A stretch of DNA of 64,000 bases. It comes from Pseudomonas tolaasii NCPPB 2192. GTDB taxonomy: Bacteria; Pseudomonadota; Gammaproteobacteria; Pseudomonadales; Pseudomonadaceae. Location: positions 4,588,001 to 4,652,000 of the forward strand of contig NZ_PHHD01000001.1 in assembly GCF_002813445.1 (NCBI RefSeq), read 5' to 3'. Below are positions 1 through 25,700 of the stretch, piece after piece. The translations under genes and the position numbers were made by a program. Each line of letters begins with the position of its first letter. The stretch's first letter is position 1. The notes below the pieces were generated by a model that was not told the origin of the DNA, did no database searches, and worked only from the letters and a program-made list of their open reading frames with translations.

Positions 1-10770
<10,770 letters not shown>

Positions 10771-10774
<4 letters not shown>

Positions 10775-13700
10775 GTGTTCTCGAACTGTTGGCGACATTA
10801 AAAGAAAAAGACGTTCAGCTCTCCGTCAAGGGTGACCAGCTCGTCGTACAGGGCAACAAGCAGGCGTTGAAAGAGCCAAGTGTGCTCGCCGCACTGCGCG
10901 AGCATAAAGCAGCGCTGATCGCCTTGATCAATGCCGGGCAGTACACGGCGCAGCGCGCCGGGCAGGTGGACATTCCGGCCAACCGCATCGCGGCCGGTTG
11001 CACGCAAATCACGCCTGACATGCTGACGCTGACCACACTTGACCAGCCGGCCATCGACCGTATTGTCGCGCACATTCCCGGCGGGGCCGCCAACATCCAG
11101 GACATCTACCCGCTGGCGCCGCTGCAGTCGGGGATTTTGTTCCACCACCTGTCGGCGCAGCAGGGCGATCCCTATGTGCTGCAATGCGCCATTGGCATGG
11201 ATAACCGCCAGTGCCTGGACGATTTCAGCCAGGCCCTGCAATGCGTGATTGACCGGCATGACAGTTTTCGGACCGCCGTTATCTGGGACGGGCTCGACGA
11301 GCCGCACCAGGTCGTGCTGCGCCAGGCGCAGTTACAGGTTGAAGAGCTCGTGCTGGACCCGGCTGACGGTGATATTCGCCGGCAACTGGAGCAACGCTTC
11401 GACACCCGGCACTTTCGCCTCGACATCAGCCAGGCACCGCTGATCCGCATCGCCTATGCCCACGACCCACAGAACGGGCGCTGGCTGGCCTTGCTGATGT
11501 TGCACCACATCATCTCCGACCACGCCGCGCTGGCCGTGGTGCAGCATGAAATCCAGCAATACCTGCTGGGCCACGCCGCGCAACTGGGCAAACCGGTGCC
11601 GTACCGCAATTACGTGGCACAGGCGCGCCTGGGCGTGACGGAACAACAGCACGAAGCGTTCTTTCGCGACATGCTGGCCGAGGTGGACGAGCCGACACTG
11701 CCGTTCGGCCTGGCAGATGTGCAGGGCGACGGCAATGCCCTGGAGGAGGCCGTGTTGGCCGTCGCACCTGCGCTGAGCCAGCGCCTGCGCGCCCAGGCCC
11801 GCCAGCAGGGCGTGAGTACCGCGAGCCTGTGCCACTTGGCCTGGGCGCAAGTGCTGGCGGCCGTCACCGGCAAACAGCGCGTGGTATTCGGCACGGTGTT
11901 CCTGGGGCGCATGGAGGCAGGCGAGGGCGCGGAGCACGCGCTGGGTATGCTTATCAATACCTTGCCGCTGCGCGTGGATATCGGTGAACAAGGCGCCCAG
12001 GCGGCGCTCAAGGCCACCCATGCACGGCTGACCGCATTGCTCGGTCATGAGCATGCACCCTTGGTGCTGGCGCAACGCTGCAGTGGCGTCGCCGCGCCGC
12101 AACCCCTGTTCAGTGCCTTGCTCAACTATCGCCACAGTACGGCGGCCCACACCAGTGACGAGGCCGAAAAAGCCTGGCGGGGCATCGAATTCTTCCATAC
12201 CGAAGAACGCACCAACTACCCGCTGACCCTGAGCGTCGATGAGTTCAGCGACGGTTTTTCCTTCACCGTTCAGGCCTTGCCGGTACTGGGCGCGCAACGT
12301 TTCTGCGGTTACATGCATACCGCGCTGGAACATCTGATTCAGGCGCTGGAGCAAAACGCACAGGTCCCCGTCAACCAGTTGCCGGTGTTGCCCGATGCCG
12401 AGCGCCAACAGGTCCTGGCAGGTTTCAACCAGACCCACGCCGACTACCCACGCGGGTTGACCATTCACCAGCGTATCGAACAGCAGGCAGAGCGCAGCCC
12501 CGAGGCGCTCGCAGTGGTGTACGACGGCCAAACGCTGACCTACGCCGAGCTGAACCGGCAAGCCAACCAGCTGGCCTATCGTCTGATCGAACTGGGCGTG
12601 CAGCCGGATGATCGCGTGGCGATCTGCGCGCGTCGCAGCCTGGAAACCCTGGTGGGACTGGTCGCGATCCTCAAGGCCGGCGCGGCCTACGTGCCCGTCG
12701 ACCCGGCCCACCCACTGGACCGCATCGGCTATTTGCTCGAAGACAGCGCTCCGGTGGCGGTGCTGGTACAACCCGGGCTAACCGAGCGCTTGCCGGCGAT
12801 GAGCGTGCCGGTACTCGAACTCGACCGCCTGTTGCTGGAAGGCGCCGCGCGCGCCAATCCACAGATTGACGGCCTGACCCCGGCCCACCTGGCGTATGTG
12901 ATCTATACCTCCGGTTCCACGGGTTTGCCCAAAGGCGTGATGGTTGAGCACCAGACCCTCGACAACCTGGTGAACTGGCATTGCGAGGCCTTCAACCTCA
13001 ATGCCGGCAGCCACACCTCCAGCGTCGCCGGCTTCGGTTTTGACGCGATGGCGTGGGAAGTCTGGCCGGCGCTGTGCGTGGGTGCCACCCTGCATCTGCC
13101 ACCGGCGGTGCAGGGCAACGAAGACATTGATGCGCTGCTCGCCTGGTGGCTGGCCCAGCCGTTGGATGTCAGTTTCCTGCCGACGCCGGTGGCGGAATAC
13201 GCCTTCAGCCAGAACCTGCAACACCCGACCCTCAAGACCTTGCTGATCGGCGGCGACCGTCTGCGCCAGTTCACTCAGGCGCAGCGCTTCACCCTGGTCA
13301 ACAACTACGGCCCGACCGAAGCGACGGTGGTGGCGACCTCCGGCGTGATCGAAGCCGGGCAGACCCTGCACATCGGCAAACCGGTGGCCAATGCCCAGGT
13401 GTACGTGCTCGACGCCCAACTCAAACCGGTGCCGCTGGGCGTTGCCGGTGAACTCTATGTGGGCGGTGCCGGGGTGGCACGCGGTTACCTGAACCGCGCG
13501 CAAATGACCGCCGAACGCTTTCTGAAAGACCCGTTCAGTGCCGACCCGCAGGCGCGTATGTACCGCACCGGCGACCTGGTGCGCTGGCTGGAAGACGGCC
13601 GCCTTGACTACCTGGGTCGCAACGACGATCAAGTGAAAATCCGTGGTGTACGGATCGAGCTGGGTGAGATCGAGACCTGCCTGAGCGAACATCCCGATGT

Positions 13701-16700
13701 ACGCGAGGCCGTGGTCATAGCCCGCGACGGACGCCTGATCGCGTACTTCACCGCGCGTGAGGCGCTGGATATCGAGCACCTGCGCCGCTACCTGCAAGGC
13801 CAGTTGCCGGACGCCATGGTGCCGGCGGCCTACATGCACCTGGCCAGCCTGCCGCTGACGGCCAACGGCAAGCTGGACCGCAAGGCCCTGCCGGAACCGG
13901 ACCAAAGCGCGCAACCGAGCCGTGACTACGTGGCCCCGGTGGGCGAGGTGGAAGTCGCGCTCGCGCAGATCTGGGCCGACGTGCTCAAGGTCGAACGCGT
14001 GGGCCGCCATGACCACTTCTTTGAACTGGGCGGCCATTCATTGCTCGCGGTAGGCCTGATCAGCCGCATGCGTCAGGCAGGCTTGCAGGCCGACGTGCGC
14101 GTGTTGTTCAGCCAGCCGACCCTGGCCGCATTGGCCGCTGCCGTGGGCCACAGCCGTGAAGTGACGGTCGAGCCCAACCGCATTCAGCCCGGGTGCACGC
14201 GCATCACCCCGGACCTGCTGACACTGGTCGACCTCGACCAGGCCAGCCTTGATCGGATTGTCGACAGCGTGCCGGGCGGCGTCTCCAACGTGCAGGACAT
14301 CTACCCGCTGGCCCCGCTGCAGGAAGGCATTTTGTACCATCACCTCAGCGCCGAGCAGGGTGATCCGTACCTGCTGCAGGCGCGCTTCAGCTTTGCCGAC
14401 GTGCAGCGTTTGCAGGCGTTTACCCAGGCGCTGCAGCGCGTGATCGACCGACACGACATTCTGCGCACCGCGATTGTGCTCGAAGGCCTGCCGACCCCGG
14501 TGCAAGTGGTGTGGCGCAAGGCTGAGTTGGGGGTGCAACAGGTGCATGTGGAAGACGCCAGCGGCGATGTGATGGCCCAGCTTGAGCAACGGTTTGGTGC
14601 CCGCCAACATCGTCTCGACCTGGCCAGCGCGCCGCTCATGCAACTGGTGTATGCCCAGGACCCGGCCCGGCAGCGTGTGGCGGCGATTCTGTTGTTCCAC
14701 CACATTGCCCTGGACCATACCGCGCTGGAGGTGGTGAGCCAGGAAATGCAGGCTTACCTGACCGATCCGGCCGCGCAACTGGCCGAACCGGTGCCTTATC
14801 GCAATTACGTGGCCCAGGCGCGCCTGGGTGTCAGCGAGCAGGAGCATGAAGCGTTCTTCCGCGAGTTGCTCGGGGATATCGACACCCCGACCTTGCCCTT
14901 CGGCCTGCAAGACGTGCAAGGCGATGCTCAACATATCGAAGAAGCGCACCTGGTGGTCGATGCCGAACTCGACCGGCGCCTGCGAGGCCAATTGCGTCAG
15001 CTTGGCGTCAGTGCCGCCAGCGTGTTTCACCTGGCCTGGGCCCAGGTGCTCGCGGCCGCGACCGGCCAGCAAAATGTGGTATTCGGCACCGTGCTGATGG
15101 GCCGCATGCTCGGCGGCGAAGGTGCCGAACGGGCATTGGGTATGTTCATCAATACCTTGCCGCTGCGCCTAGATATCGACCACCGCGATGCCCGTGCCGG
15201 CGTGCGCCAGGCCCATGCGCGTCTCAGCGCGCTGCTGGGGCATGAACACGCGTCCCTGGCCTTGGCGCAACGCTGCAGCCAGGTGAACGCGCCGTTGCCG
15301 TTGTTCAGTGCACTGCTCAACTACCGGCACAGCGCCGCGGCCGAGGGCAGCGAGCAAGTCCAGCAAGCCTGGCAGGGTATGGAAGGGCTCGGCGGTGAAG
15401 AGCGCACCAACTACCCGCTGACCCTGAACGTGGATGAATGGGGTGACGGTTTCAGCTTGACCGTATTGACCCTGGCTCAGGTCGGCGCGCAACGGGTGTG
15501 CGGTTTTGTACACCAGGCGCTGGAGCAGTTGGTGCAGGCGCTGGAGCAGTCATCAACCACGGCGCTGCAGGCCCTGACGATACTGCCGGCGGCCGAACGC
15601 GAACAGGTACTGCAGACCTTTAACGCTACGACGCGGACGTATCCTGCCGCGCTGACGGTGCACGGGGTTTTTGAAGCGCTCGTGGCCGCGCAGCCTCAGG
15701 CACTGGCCGCCGTGCAAAATGGGCAGCGACTGACTTATGGAGAACTGAACAACCGCGCCAACCGCCTGGCCCACCACCTGCTGGGCCTCGGCGCAGCACC
15801 GGGTGACCGGGTGGCGATTCTACTCGAGCGCTCCCTGGATTTGCTGGTGGCCCAGTTGGCAATCAGCAAGTGCGCGGCGGTGTATGTGCCGCTGGACGTG
15901 AACGCACCGACGGATCGTCAAGCCTTCATGATTGAAGACAGTGGCGCACGCTGGGTACTGACCACCAGCGGCACCGAGGTATCTGGCCATCGTTTTGACC
16001 TGGACAGTCTCAACCTGAGTGCCGAGCCGGAGCACAATCCGGCCCTTGAACAATCGTCGGAAACCGCCGCCTACATCATGTACACCTCCGGCTCCACCGG
16101 CACACCAAAAGGCGTGCTGGTACCACACCGGGCGATCACGCGGTTGGTGATCAACAACGGCTATGCCGAGTTCAATCCGCAGGACCGCGTGGCCTTTGCC
16201 TCCAACCCGGCCTTCGACGCCAGCACCCTCGACGTGTGGGCGCCGTTGCTCAACGGCGGCGCGGTAGTGGTGGTCGACCAGGACACGCTGTTGTCCCGCG
16301 AGGCCTTCGCGGCCTTGCTGCAAGAACAATCGATCAGCGTGTTGTGGATGACCGCCGGGCTGTTCCATCAATACGCCGAAGGTTTGCTGCCGGTCTTCCC
16401 GCAACTGCGTTACCTGATTGTCGGCGGTGACGTGCTGGACCCCAGCGTGATCGCACGGGTACTCAAGGACGGCGCGCCACAGCACTTGCTGAACGGCTAT
16501 GGCCCGACCGAAGCCACCACCTTCTCGACCACCCATGAAATCCTGCGCGCTGACGAAGGCAGCATCCCGATCGGCAAACCGGTCGGCAACAGCCGCGCTT
16601 ATGTGCTCGATGCCCGTCAGCAGCCGGTACCGGTGGGCGTTGCCGGCGAGTTGTACATTGGCGGCCAGGGCGTGGCGCTGGGTTATCTGAACCGTGCCGA

Positions 16701-19700
16701 CCTCACGGCCCACGCTTTCCTGGTCGATCCGTTCAACGACGGCGGTTTGATGTACCGCACCGGCGACCTGGTGGCCTGGCGTGCCGATGGCACCTTGCAG
16801 TACCTGGGGCGTAACGACCAGCAGGTGAAAATCCGTGGTTTCCGTATCGAACTGGGCGAGATCGAAGCGCGCCTGGGTGAACACCCGCAGGTCAAGGACG
16901 TGGTGGTGCTGGCCCGTCAGGATGAGCCGGGGCATAAGCGTCTGGTGGCTTACTTCACCGAACGCGAAAACGTCAGCATCGAGACCCTGCGCGACTATCT
17001 GCACGACCAACTGCCGGACTACATGGTCCCGGCCGCGTACGTGCGTCTGGACAGCCTGCCGCTGACCAACAACGGCAAAGTTGACCGCAAGGCCTTGCCG
17101 GTTCCGGATCAGGACGCGCTGCTCAGCCGTGGCTACGAAGCACCCCAGGGCGAGATCGAAACCCTATTGGCGCAGATCTGGGCCGATGTGCTCAAGGTCG
17201 AGCAAGTAGGGCGTCACGACAACTTCTTTGAACTGGGCGGCCACTCGTTGCTGGCAGTCAGCCTGATCGAACGCATGCGCCAGGTCGAGCTCAGCGCCGA
17301 TGTGCGCGTGCTGTTCCGCCAGCCAACCCTCGCCGCGCTGGCGGCGGCGGTCGGCAGCGGACGCGAGGTGGCCGTGCCGGCCAACCTGATTACCCCCGAC
17401 TGCGAGCGCATCACCCCGGCACTGTTGCCGCTGGCCCAATTGAGCCAGGCCGGCATCGACCGCATTGTTGCCACGGTACCGGGCGGCGTCGCCAATGTGC
17501 AGGATATCTACCCCTTGGCGCCGTTGCAGGAAGGGGTGCTTTACCACCATATCCGTACCGACGAAGGTGACCCTTACCTGCTGCAATCCAGCTACGGCTT
17601 CGACAACCTTGAGCGTTTCCAGGTGTTCGCCGATGTGCTGCAAGCGGTTATCGACCGGCATGACATCCTGCGTACCGGCCTGGTCTGGGAAGGCCTGGAA
17701 AGCCCGATGCAAGTGGTGTGGCGCAAGGCCCGACTGGTGGTGCAGGAGGTTGTAACCGACCCGGCGGCGGGTGATGTGCTGGCGCAACTGCGCGAGCGTT
17801 TCGATGCGCGTCACTATCGCCTCGACCTGACTCAGGCGCCGTTGATGCGCATGGTCTACGCCAGGGACCCGGCCAACCGGCGCATCGTCGCGGTGCTGAT
17901 GTTCCATCACCTGGTCATGGACCACACCGCGCTCGACACCGTGCAGCAGGAAATGCGCAAGATCCTGCTGGGTCATGGCGAGGCACTGGGGCATGCCGTG
18001 CCTTACCGCAATTATGTGGCGCAGGCCCGGCTGGGCAGCAGCGAAGCGGAACACGAAGCGTTTTTCCGCGAGATGCTCGGCACCCTCGATGAGCCCACCT
18101 TGCCGTTCGGCCTGCAGGATGTGCAGGGCGAAGGTCACGGTGTGGGTGAGGCCACGCACTTGCTGGACGTCGACCTCAGCCTTCGGCTGCGTGAGCAAGC
18201 GCGTCTGGCCGGCGTGAGTGCCGCCAGTCTGTTCCACCTGGCCTGGGCGCATGTACTGGGCACCCTGTCGGGGCGTCAGAACGTGGTGTTCGGCACCGTG
18301 CTGCTGGGGCGCATGCAAGGCGGCGAGGGCGCGGACCGGGCGCTGGGGATGTTTATCAATACCTTGCCGCTGCGCGTGGATGTGGCGCAGGTCAGTGTGC
18401 GGGCGGCGGTCAAATCCACCCATGCGCGGCTTACGGCATTGCTGGGGCATGAACATGCCTCACTGGCCCTGGCCCAGCGTTGCAGCGGGGTCGCGGCGAC
18501 CACGCCGTTGTTCAACGCCTTGCTCAACTACCGCCACAGCGCCGGGGTCGAAGACGCGGTGGAGATGGACCAGGCGTGGCACGGCATGTACCTGCTGCAC
18601 GCCGAAGAGCGCACCAACTACCCCATCACCCTGAGCGTCGATGACCTGGGTGAGCAATTCAACCTCAGCGCGCTGGTGGTTTCGCCGATTGAGGCGCGCC
18701 GCATTTGTGACTACCTGCTGACCGCCGTCACGCACCTGGTGCAGGCGCTGGAACAAACGCCGCAGCTGCCGTTGGAGCACATCACGGTGTTGCCGATGGA
18801 CGAAACACGGCAAGTGCTGGAAGCGTTCAACGCCACGGCGCGTGCCTATCCCGACGGGCAGACCGTACACGACGTGTTCCAGCAGCAGGCCGCGGCAACG
18901 CCGCACGCCGTGGCGGCGGTGCAGGGTGCGGTTTCACTGAGCTACACACAACTGAACGCGCGGGCCAACAAACTGGCCCACCACTTGCTGGGCCTTGGCG
19001 CAGCGCCGGGTGACCGGGTGGCGATTCTACTCGAGCGCTCCCTGGATTTGCTGGTGGCGCAGTTGGCGATCAGCAAGTGCGCGGCGGTGTATGTGCCGCT
19101 GGACGTGAACGCACCGACGGATCGTCAAGCCTTCATGATTGAAGACAGTGGCGCGCGCTGGGTACTGACCACCAGCAACACCGAGGTATCTGGCCATCGC
19201 CTTGACCTGGACAGTCTCAATCTGAGTGCTGAGCCCGAGCACAACCCGGCCCTTGAACAGTCGTCGGAAACCGTCGCCTACATCATGTACACCTCCGGTT
19301 CCACCGGCACGCCAAAAGGCGTACTGGTGCCACACCGGGCGATCACGCGGTTGGTGATCAACAACGGCTATGCCGAGTTCAACCCGCAGGACCGCGTGGC
19401 GTTCGCTTCCAACCCGGCCTTTGACGCCAGTACCCTCGACGTGTGGGCGCCATTGCTCAACGGCGGCGCGGTAGTGGTGGTCGACCAGGACACGCTGTTG
19501 TCCCGCGATACCTTCGCGGCCTTGCTGCAAAAACAATCGATCAGCGTGCTGTGGATGACCGCCGGGCTGTTCCATCAGTATGCCGAAGGCCTGTTGCCGG
19601 TCTTCCCGCAACTGCGTTACCTGATTGTCGGCGGCGACGTGCTGGACCCCAGCGTGATCGCACGGGTACTCAAGGACGGCGCGCCACAGCACTTGCTGAA

Positions 19701-22700
19701 CGGCTATGGCCCGACCGAAGCCACCACCTTCTCGACCACCCATGAAATTCAGCGCGCGGACGAGGGAAGCATCCCCATCGGCAAACCGGTCGGCAACAGC
19801 CGCACCTACGTGCTCGATGCCCGCCAGCAGCCGGTGCCGGTGGGGGTTGCCGGCGAGCTGTACATTGGCGGCCAGGGCGTGGCCCTGGGTTATCTGAACC
19901 GTGCCGATCTCACGGCCCACGCCTTCCTGGTCGACCCGTTCAACGACGGCGGTTTGATGTACCGCACCGGTGACCTGGTGGCCTGGCGCGCGGATGGCAC
20001 CTTGCAGTACCTGGGGCGTAACGACCAGCAGGTAAAAATCCGTGGTTTCCGTATCGAACTGGGCGAGATCGAAGCGCGCCTGGGCGAACACCCGCAGGTC
20101 AAGGACGTGGTGGTACTGGCCCGACAGGATGAACCCGGTCACAAGCGTCTGGTGGCTTACTTCACCGAGCGCGAAAACGTCAGCATCGAAGTGCTGCGCG
20201 ACCATTTGCACGACCAACTGCCGGACTACATGGTCCCGGCCGCCTACGTGCGTCTGGACAGCCTGCCGCTGACCAACAACGGCAAAGTTGACCGCAAGGC
20301 CTTGCCGGTTCCGGATCAGGACGCGCTGCTCAGCCGTGGCTATGAAGCGCCCGAGGGCGAAATCGAAACCCTGCTGGCGCAGATCTGGGCCGACGTGCTG
20401 AAGGTCGAGCAAGTAGGGCGCCACGACAACTTCTTCGAACTGGGCGGCCACTCGTTGCTGGCGGTGAGCCTGATCGAACGCATGCGCCAGGCCAGCCTGA
20501 GCGCCGATGTGCGTGTGTTGTTCAGCCAGCCAACCCTCGCCGCCTTGGCGGCGGCAGTCGGCAACGGGCGCATGACCGCGGCACCGGCCAATCGCATCAG
20601 CCTGGGCTGTGAGCGCATTACGCCTGACCTGTTGCCGTTGGCCAACCTGGACCAGGCGGGCATTGATCGGGTGGTCGCCGGTGTACCGGGCGGCGTGGCC
20701 AATGTGCAGGATATTTATGCGCTGGCACCGTTGCAGGAAGGCCTGTTGTATCACCACGTCACCGCCAGCCACGGCGATCCGTATCAGCAGCACGCGCTGT
20801 TTGCATTTGACAGCCGCGAGCGTCTGGACGCGTTTGCAAAGGCCCTGCAAGCGGTGATCGCCCGTCACGATATCCTGCGCACCGCGCTGGCCTGGGACGG
20901 TCTGGAAACACCGGTGCAAGTGGTGTGGCGTGAGGCCCCGCTGGGGCTCACGTCATTGCGTGTGGATGAAGACGGCGACGTGGCTGCGCAAGTGCGTGAA
21001 CAACTCGACCCGAGCCGTTTCCCGCTGGACCTGCGCCGTGCGCCGATGATGCACCTTGGGGTCGCCCATGACCCGCGCCAGCAACGCTGGATCGGCATGC
21101 TGGTGTTCCATCACCTGGTCAATGACGCCGCTTCGCTGGGTGTGCTGACGGCCGAAATCGAAGCGCATATGCTCGACCAGCAGCACCGCTTGCCCGCCAG
21201 CGTGCCGTATCGCAACTACGTGGCGCAAACCCGTCAAGGCAAGGACCGCGCCGCCCATGAAGCGTTTTTCCGCGACATGCTGGGCGACTTTGATCAGCCG
21301 ACGTTGGCGTTCGGCGTGCTCGAAACCATGGACGCCGCGAGCAGCGAGCAAGTGCGTGGCAGCGTGCCGGCAGCGCTGGGGCTGCGCATCCGGGCCCAGG
21401 CGCGTTTGGCCGGGGTGAGTGCGGCGAGCCTGTATCACCTGGCATGGGCGCACATTCTGGGCGCCGTGTCGGGCCAGGATGACGTGGTGTTCGGCACCGT
21501 GCTGCTGGGGCGTCTGCAAGCCGGCGAGGGCGCCGACCGGGCCTTGGGCATGTTTATCAATACCTTGCCGTTACGCGTGAAAATGGCTGGCCTGCAGGTC
21601 AAGGCGGCGCTTAAACAGACCCACGCCGGGTTGTCGGCATTGCTCGCCCATGAACACGCGCCGTTAAGCCTGGCGCAACGCTGCAGCGCGGTGGCCGCGC
21701 CAACGCCGCTGTTCAACAGCCTGCTCAATTACCGGCATGTCACCGCCGGTGGAGAAAACAGCCAGCAGGCCTGGGAAGGTATCGTCGGGCTGGAAAGCGA
21801 CAGCATCGTCAGTTACCCGCTGGTGCTGGAAGTCGATGACCTGGGCAGCGAGTTCCGTCTGACGACGCGCGCACCGCGCGCAATGGGGGCGCAGCGCCTG
21901 CTGGACTACCTGCTGATCAGCCTGGACAACCTGGCGAATGCACTGGAAATGGCGCCGCGCACGGCCTTGCCGCAATTGTCGGTGTTGCCTGCTGCCGAAC
22001 GCCAGACCCTGCTCGCGTTTAACGCCACCGACGCCGATTACCCGCGCGATACCACGGTGGTGCAGATGATCGAGGCCCAGGCCGCTCGGGCCCCGGCGTC
22101 AATTGCCGTGGTGCTGGGCGACCAGCAGTTGAGCTACCACGACCTGAACGAACGGGCCAACCGCGTCGCCCATTATTTGCGCAGCCTCGGCGCGGGCGCC
22201 GATAGCTGCGTGGCGATCTGCATGCCGCGCAGCCTGGAGCTGATTGTCGGCTTGCTGGGCATCCTCAAGTCCGGCGCCGCCTATGTGCCGCTGGACCCCG
22301 AATATCCGGCGCAACGCCTGGCATTCGCGCTGCAGGACAGCCAGCCGCTGGCGGTGCTGGTGCAGGATGCCACCCGTGGCGTGCTGGGCGCCACGGCGGT
22401 GCCGCTGGTTGACCTGGCGGATGCCGACGTGGCCGGGCAGCCGCTCGACAATCCGCCCGCTCTGGCCACGGCGCATGACCTGGCCTATGTGATCTTCACT
22501 TCAGGCTCCACCGGCCGCCCCAAAGGCGTGATGGTGGAGCACGGCTCGCTGGTCAACCACATCAGCTGGCAAACCCGGGCTTTTGGCTTCGATGCCACAG
22601 ACCGGATCCTGCAGCGGACTTCGGTGGCGTTCGACGCTTCGGTCTGGGAAATCTGGACGCCGTTGGCCATCGGCGCGCGCCTGGTCTTGCTGCCGGCTGA

Positions 22701-25700
22701 GGCTTCGCGGGATGTCGAGCACATGGCACGTACGCTGGTCGAGCAGGGCGTCAGCATTGCCCAATTCGTGCCGAGCCTGTTGCGCCTGCTGGTGCAATTG
22801 CCCGAGACGGGCGTGCGCTGCCGCTACCTGTTCAGCGGCGGTGAAGCCCTTGACCCGCAACTGGCCATGCAGGCCCGCGCGTTGACCACCCACGGTGTGG
22901 TCAACCTGTACGGGCCGACGGAAGCGACTATCGACAGCACGTCCTGGACCTTCAATGACGCAGGCCCGCTCGAGGCGGTGCCGATCGGCAAACCCATCGC
23001 TAACGCCCGTGCTTATGTGCTCGACGCGCACCTGCAGTTGCTGCCGCTCGGCGTTGCCGGTGAGCTGTACATCGGTGGAGCCGGGGTGGCTCGCGGCTAC
23101 CTGGGGCGTGATGACCTGACCGCCGAACGCTTCCTGGCCGACCCGTTCAACCCGGGCGGGCGCTTGTACAAAACCGGCGACCTGGTGCGCTACCTGGCAG
23201 ACGGCACGCTGGAATACCTGGGCCGTAACGACGACCAGATCAAGTTGCGCGGCCTGCGCATCGAACTGGGTGAAATCGAGACGTGCCTGTCCGGTCATCC
23301 CGAGGTGCAGGAGGTCGTGGTGCTGGTGCGCAATGAGCGTCTGATCGCTTATTGCCGTGCGCCGTCGAGCCTGGACATCCAGGCTCTGCGGGTGCAGGTA
23401 CAAGCGCAGTTGCCGAGTTACATGGTGCCCCAGGCGTATGTGTTGCTGAACACGCTCCCCCTGAGCCCCAACGGCAAGGTCGATCGCAAAGCGCTGCCGG
23501 ACCCGGACCTGGCGTCGGTACTGGTGCGCGAGTACGAAGCGCCGGTGGGCGAGACAGAAATCACCCTGGCACGGCTCTGGTGCGAATTGCTCGAGGTGGA
23601 ACAAGTCGGGCGTCACGACCACTTCTTTGAACTGGGCGGCCATTCGCTGTTGATGGTCAACCTGATGGGCCGCATGCGTGAAGCCGGCCTGAAGGCAGAC
23701 GTGCGCACCTTGTTCAATCAGCCAACCCTGGCGGCGCTGGCCGCCTCGGTGGGGGCAAGCGAAGAACAGGCGGTACCGGCCAATCTGATCCCGGCCGACT
23801 GCACCCGCATCACGCCGTCGATGTTGCCGCTGGCCACCCTGGACCAGGCGAGTATCGAACGCATCGTCGCGACGGTCAGCGGTGGCGCGGCCAACGTGCA
23901 GGACATCTACCCGTTGGCACCGTTGCAGGAAGGTATTCTCTATCACCACCTCAGTGCGGTGCACGGCGACCCTTACGTCATGCAACTGCGCTACGCCTTC
24001 GAACACGTCGAGCGCTTGCACGCGTTCAGCGCTGCGCTGCAACAGGTGATTGATCGCCATGACATCCTGCGCACCGGCGTGGTCTGGGAGGGGCTGCAAC
24101 AACCGATGCAGGTGGTGTGGCGCACTGCGCGGCTGTCGGTTCAGCGCGCGTCGCCGGATATCCGCCAGCCACGCCTGGACCTGACCCAGGCGCCGATGCT
24201 GCAGTTGCTGTATGCCGAAGAGGCCAGCGATGGCCGGGTGGTTGCCACGCTGTTGTTCCACCACATGATCCTTGATCACGTGGCCATGGAGGTGGTGCAG
24301 CAGGAAATGCAAGCCTTCCTCATGGGCGAAACAGCACAGCTGCAGGCCCCGGTGCCGTACCGCAATTATGTCGCGCAAACCCGCCTGGGGCAGGGCGAGC
24401 AGGCGCACGAGCAGTTCTTCCGCGAACAGCTGGCGGACATTGAGGAGCCCACCCTGGCCTTTGGTCTGCAAGGAATTGCCGACGACGAGCCGGTGGAGGA
24501 AGCCTATGTGCCGCTGGACGCCGGGCTGAGTCGGCGCCTGCGCGTGCAGACGCGGCAACTGGGCGTCAGCGCCGCCAGCCTGTTCCATCTGGCGTGGGCT
24601 CAGGTGCTCGGTGTGGTGTCGGGTACCGAACGCGTGGTGTTCGGTACGGTGTTGATGGGCCGCATGCAAGGCGGCGACGGGGCGGAGCGGGCGCTGGGGA
24701 TGTTTATCAACACCCTGCCGTTGCGTGTCGATCTGGGCGCTGTCGGCGTTCAGCGCGCACTCAAGGCTACCCATGCACGGCTCAACGGCCTGCTGGCTCA
24801 CGAGCATGCCTCGCTGGCCTTGGCGCAACGTTGCAGCAGCGTCGCGCAATCCACCGCGCTGTTCAGTGCCTTGCTCAACTATCGTCACAGCCATGGCGCG
24901 CCGGTATCCGGTGCCGAAGCCCAGGCCTGGCAGGGCATGCAGCTGTTGCAGGCGCAGGAGCACAGCAACTACCCGCTGACCTTGAGCGTCAACGATCAGG
25001 GCGAAGCCTTCAGCCTCAGCGCGCTGGTGGTGGCCTCGGTGGGCGCGCAGCGCATCTGCGACTATGTCGTGGGTGTGGTCGAGCGTCTGGTCCAGGCGCT
25101 CGAACACGCGGCGGACACGCCGATGTATCACCTGTCGATCCTGCCGGCTCATGAACGCCAGCAACTATTGAGCGGTTTCAACGCCACGCGGATCGACTAC
25201 CCCGTCGGGCAGACCCTGCACCAGCGTTTTGAAACCCAGGTCGAGCTGTACCCTCACGCGCTGGCCGTGGTGTACCAGGGCCAAAGCCTGACCTACAGCG
25301 AGTTGAACCGGCAGGCCAATCAGCTGGCGCACCAGTTGATCGAACTGGGTGTACAGCCTGACGACCGCGTGGCCATCTGCACGCGGCGCAGCCTGGAAAT
25401 GCTGGTCGGGCTGGTGGCGATTCTCAAGGCCGGCGCGTGCTATGTACCGATCGACCCGGCGCACCCGGCCGAACGCCTGAGTTACCTGCTGGAGGACAGC
25501 GCGCCTGTGGCCGTGCTGATCCAGCCCGCCCTGGCGCAACGCCTGCCGACCGTGACCGCGCCAGTGCTGGAGCTGGACAGTCGCCTGTGGCAAGGGCCGT
25601 CGAAGGGTAACCCGCAGGTCAGCGGGCTCACCACGGCGCACCTGGCGTATGTGATCTACACCTCCGGGTCGACCGGGTTGCCCAAAGGCGTGATGGTCGA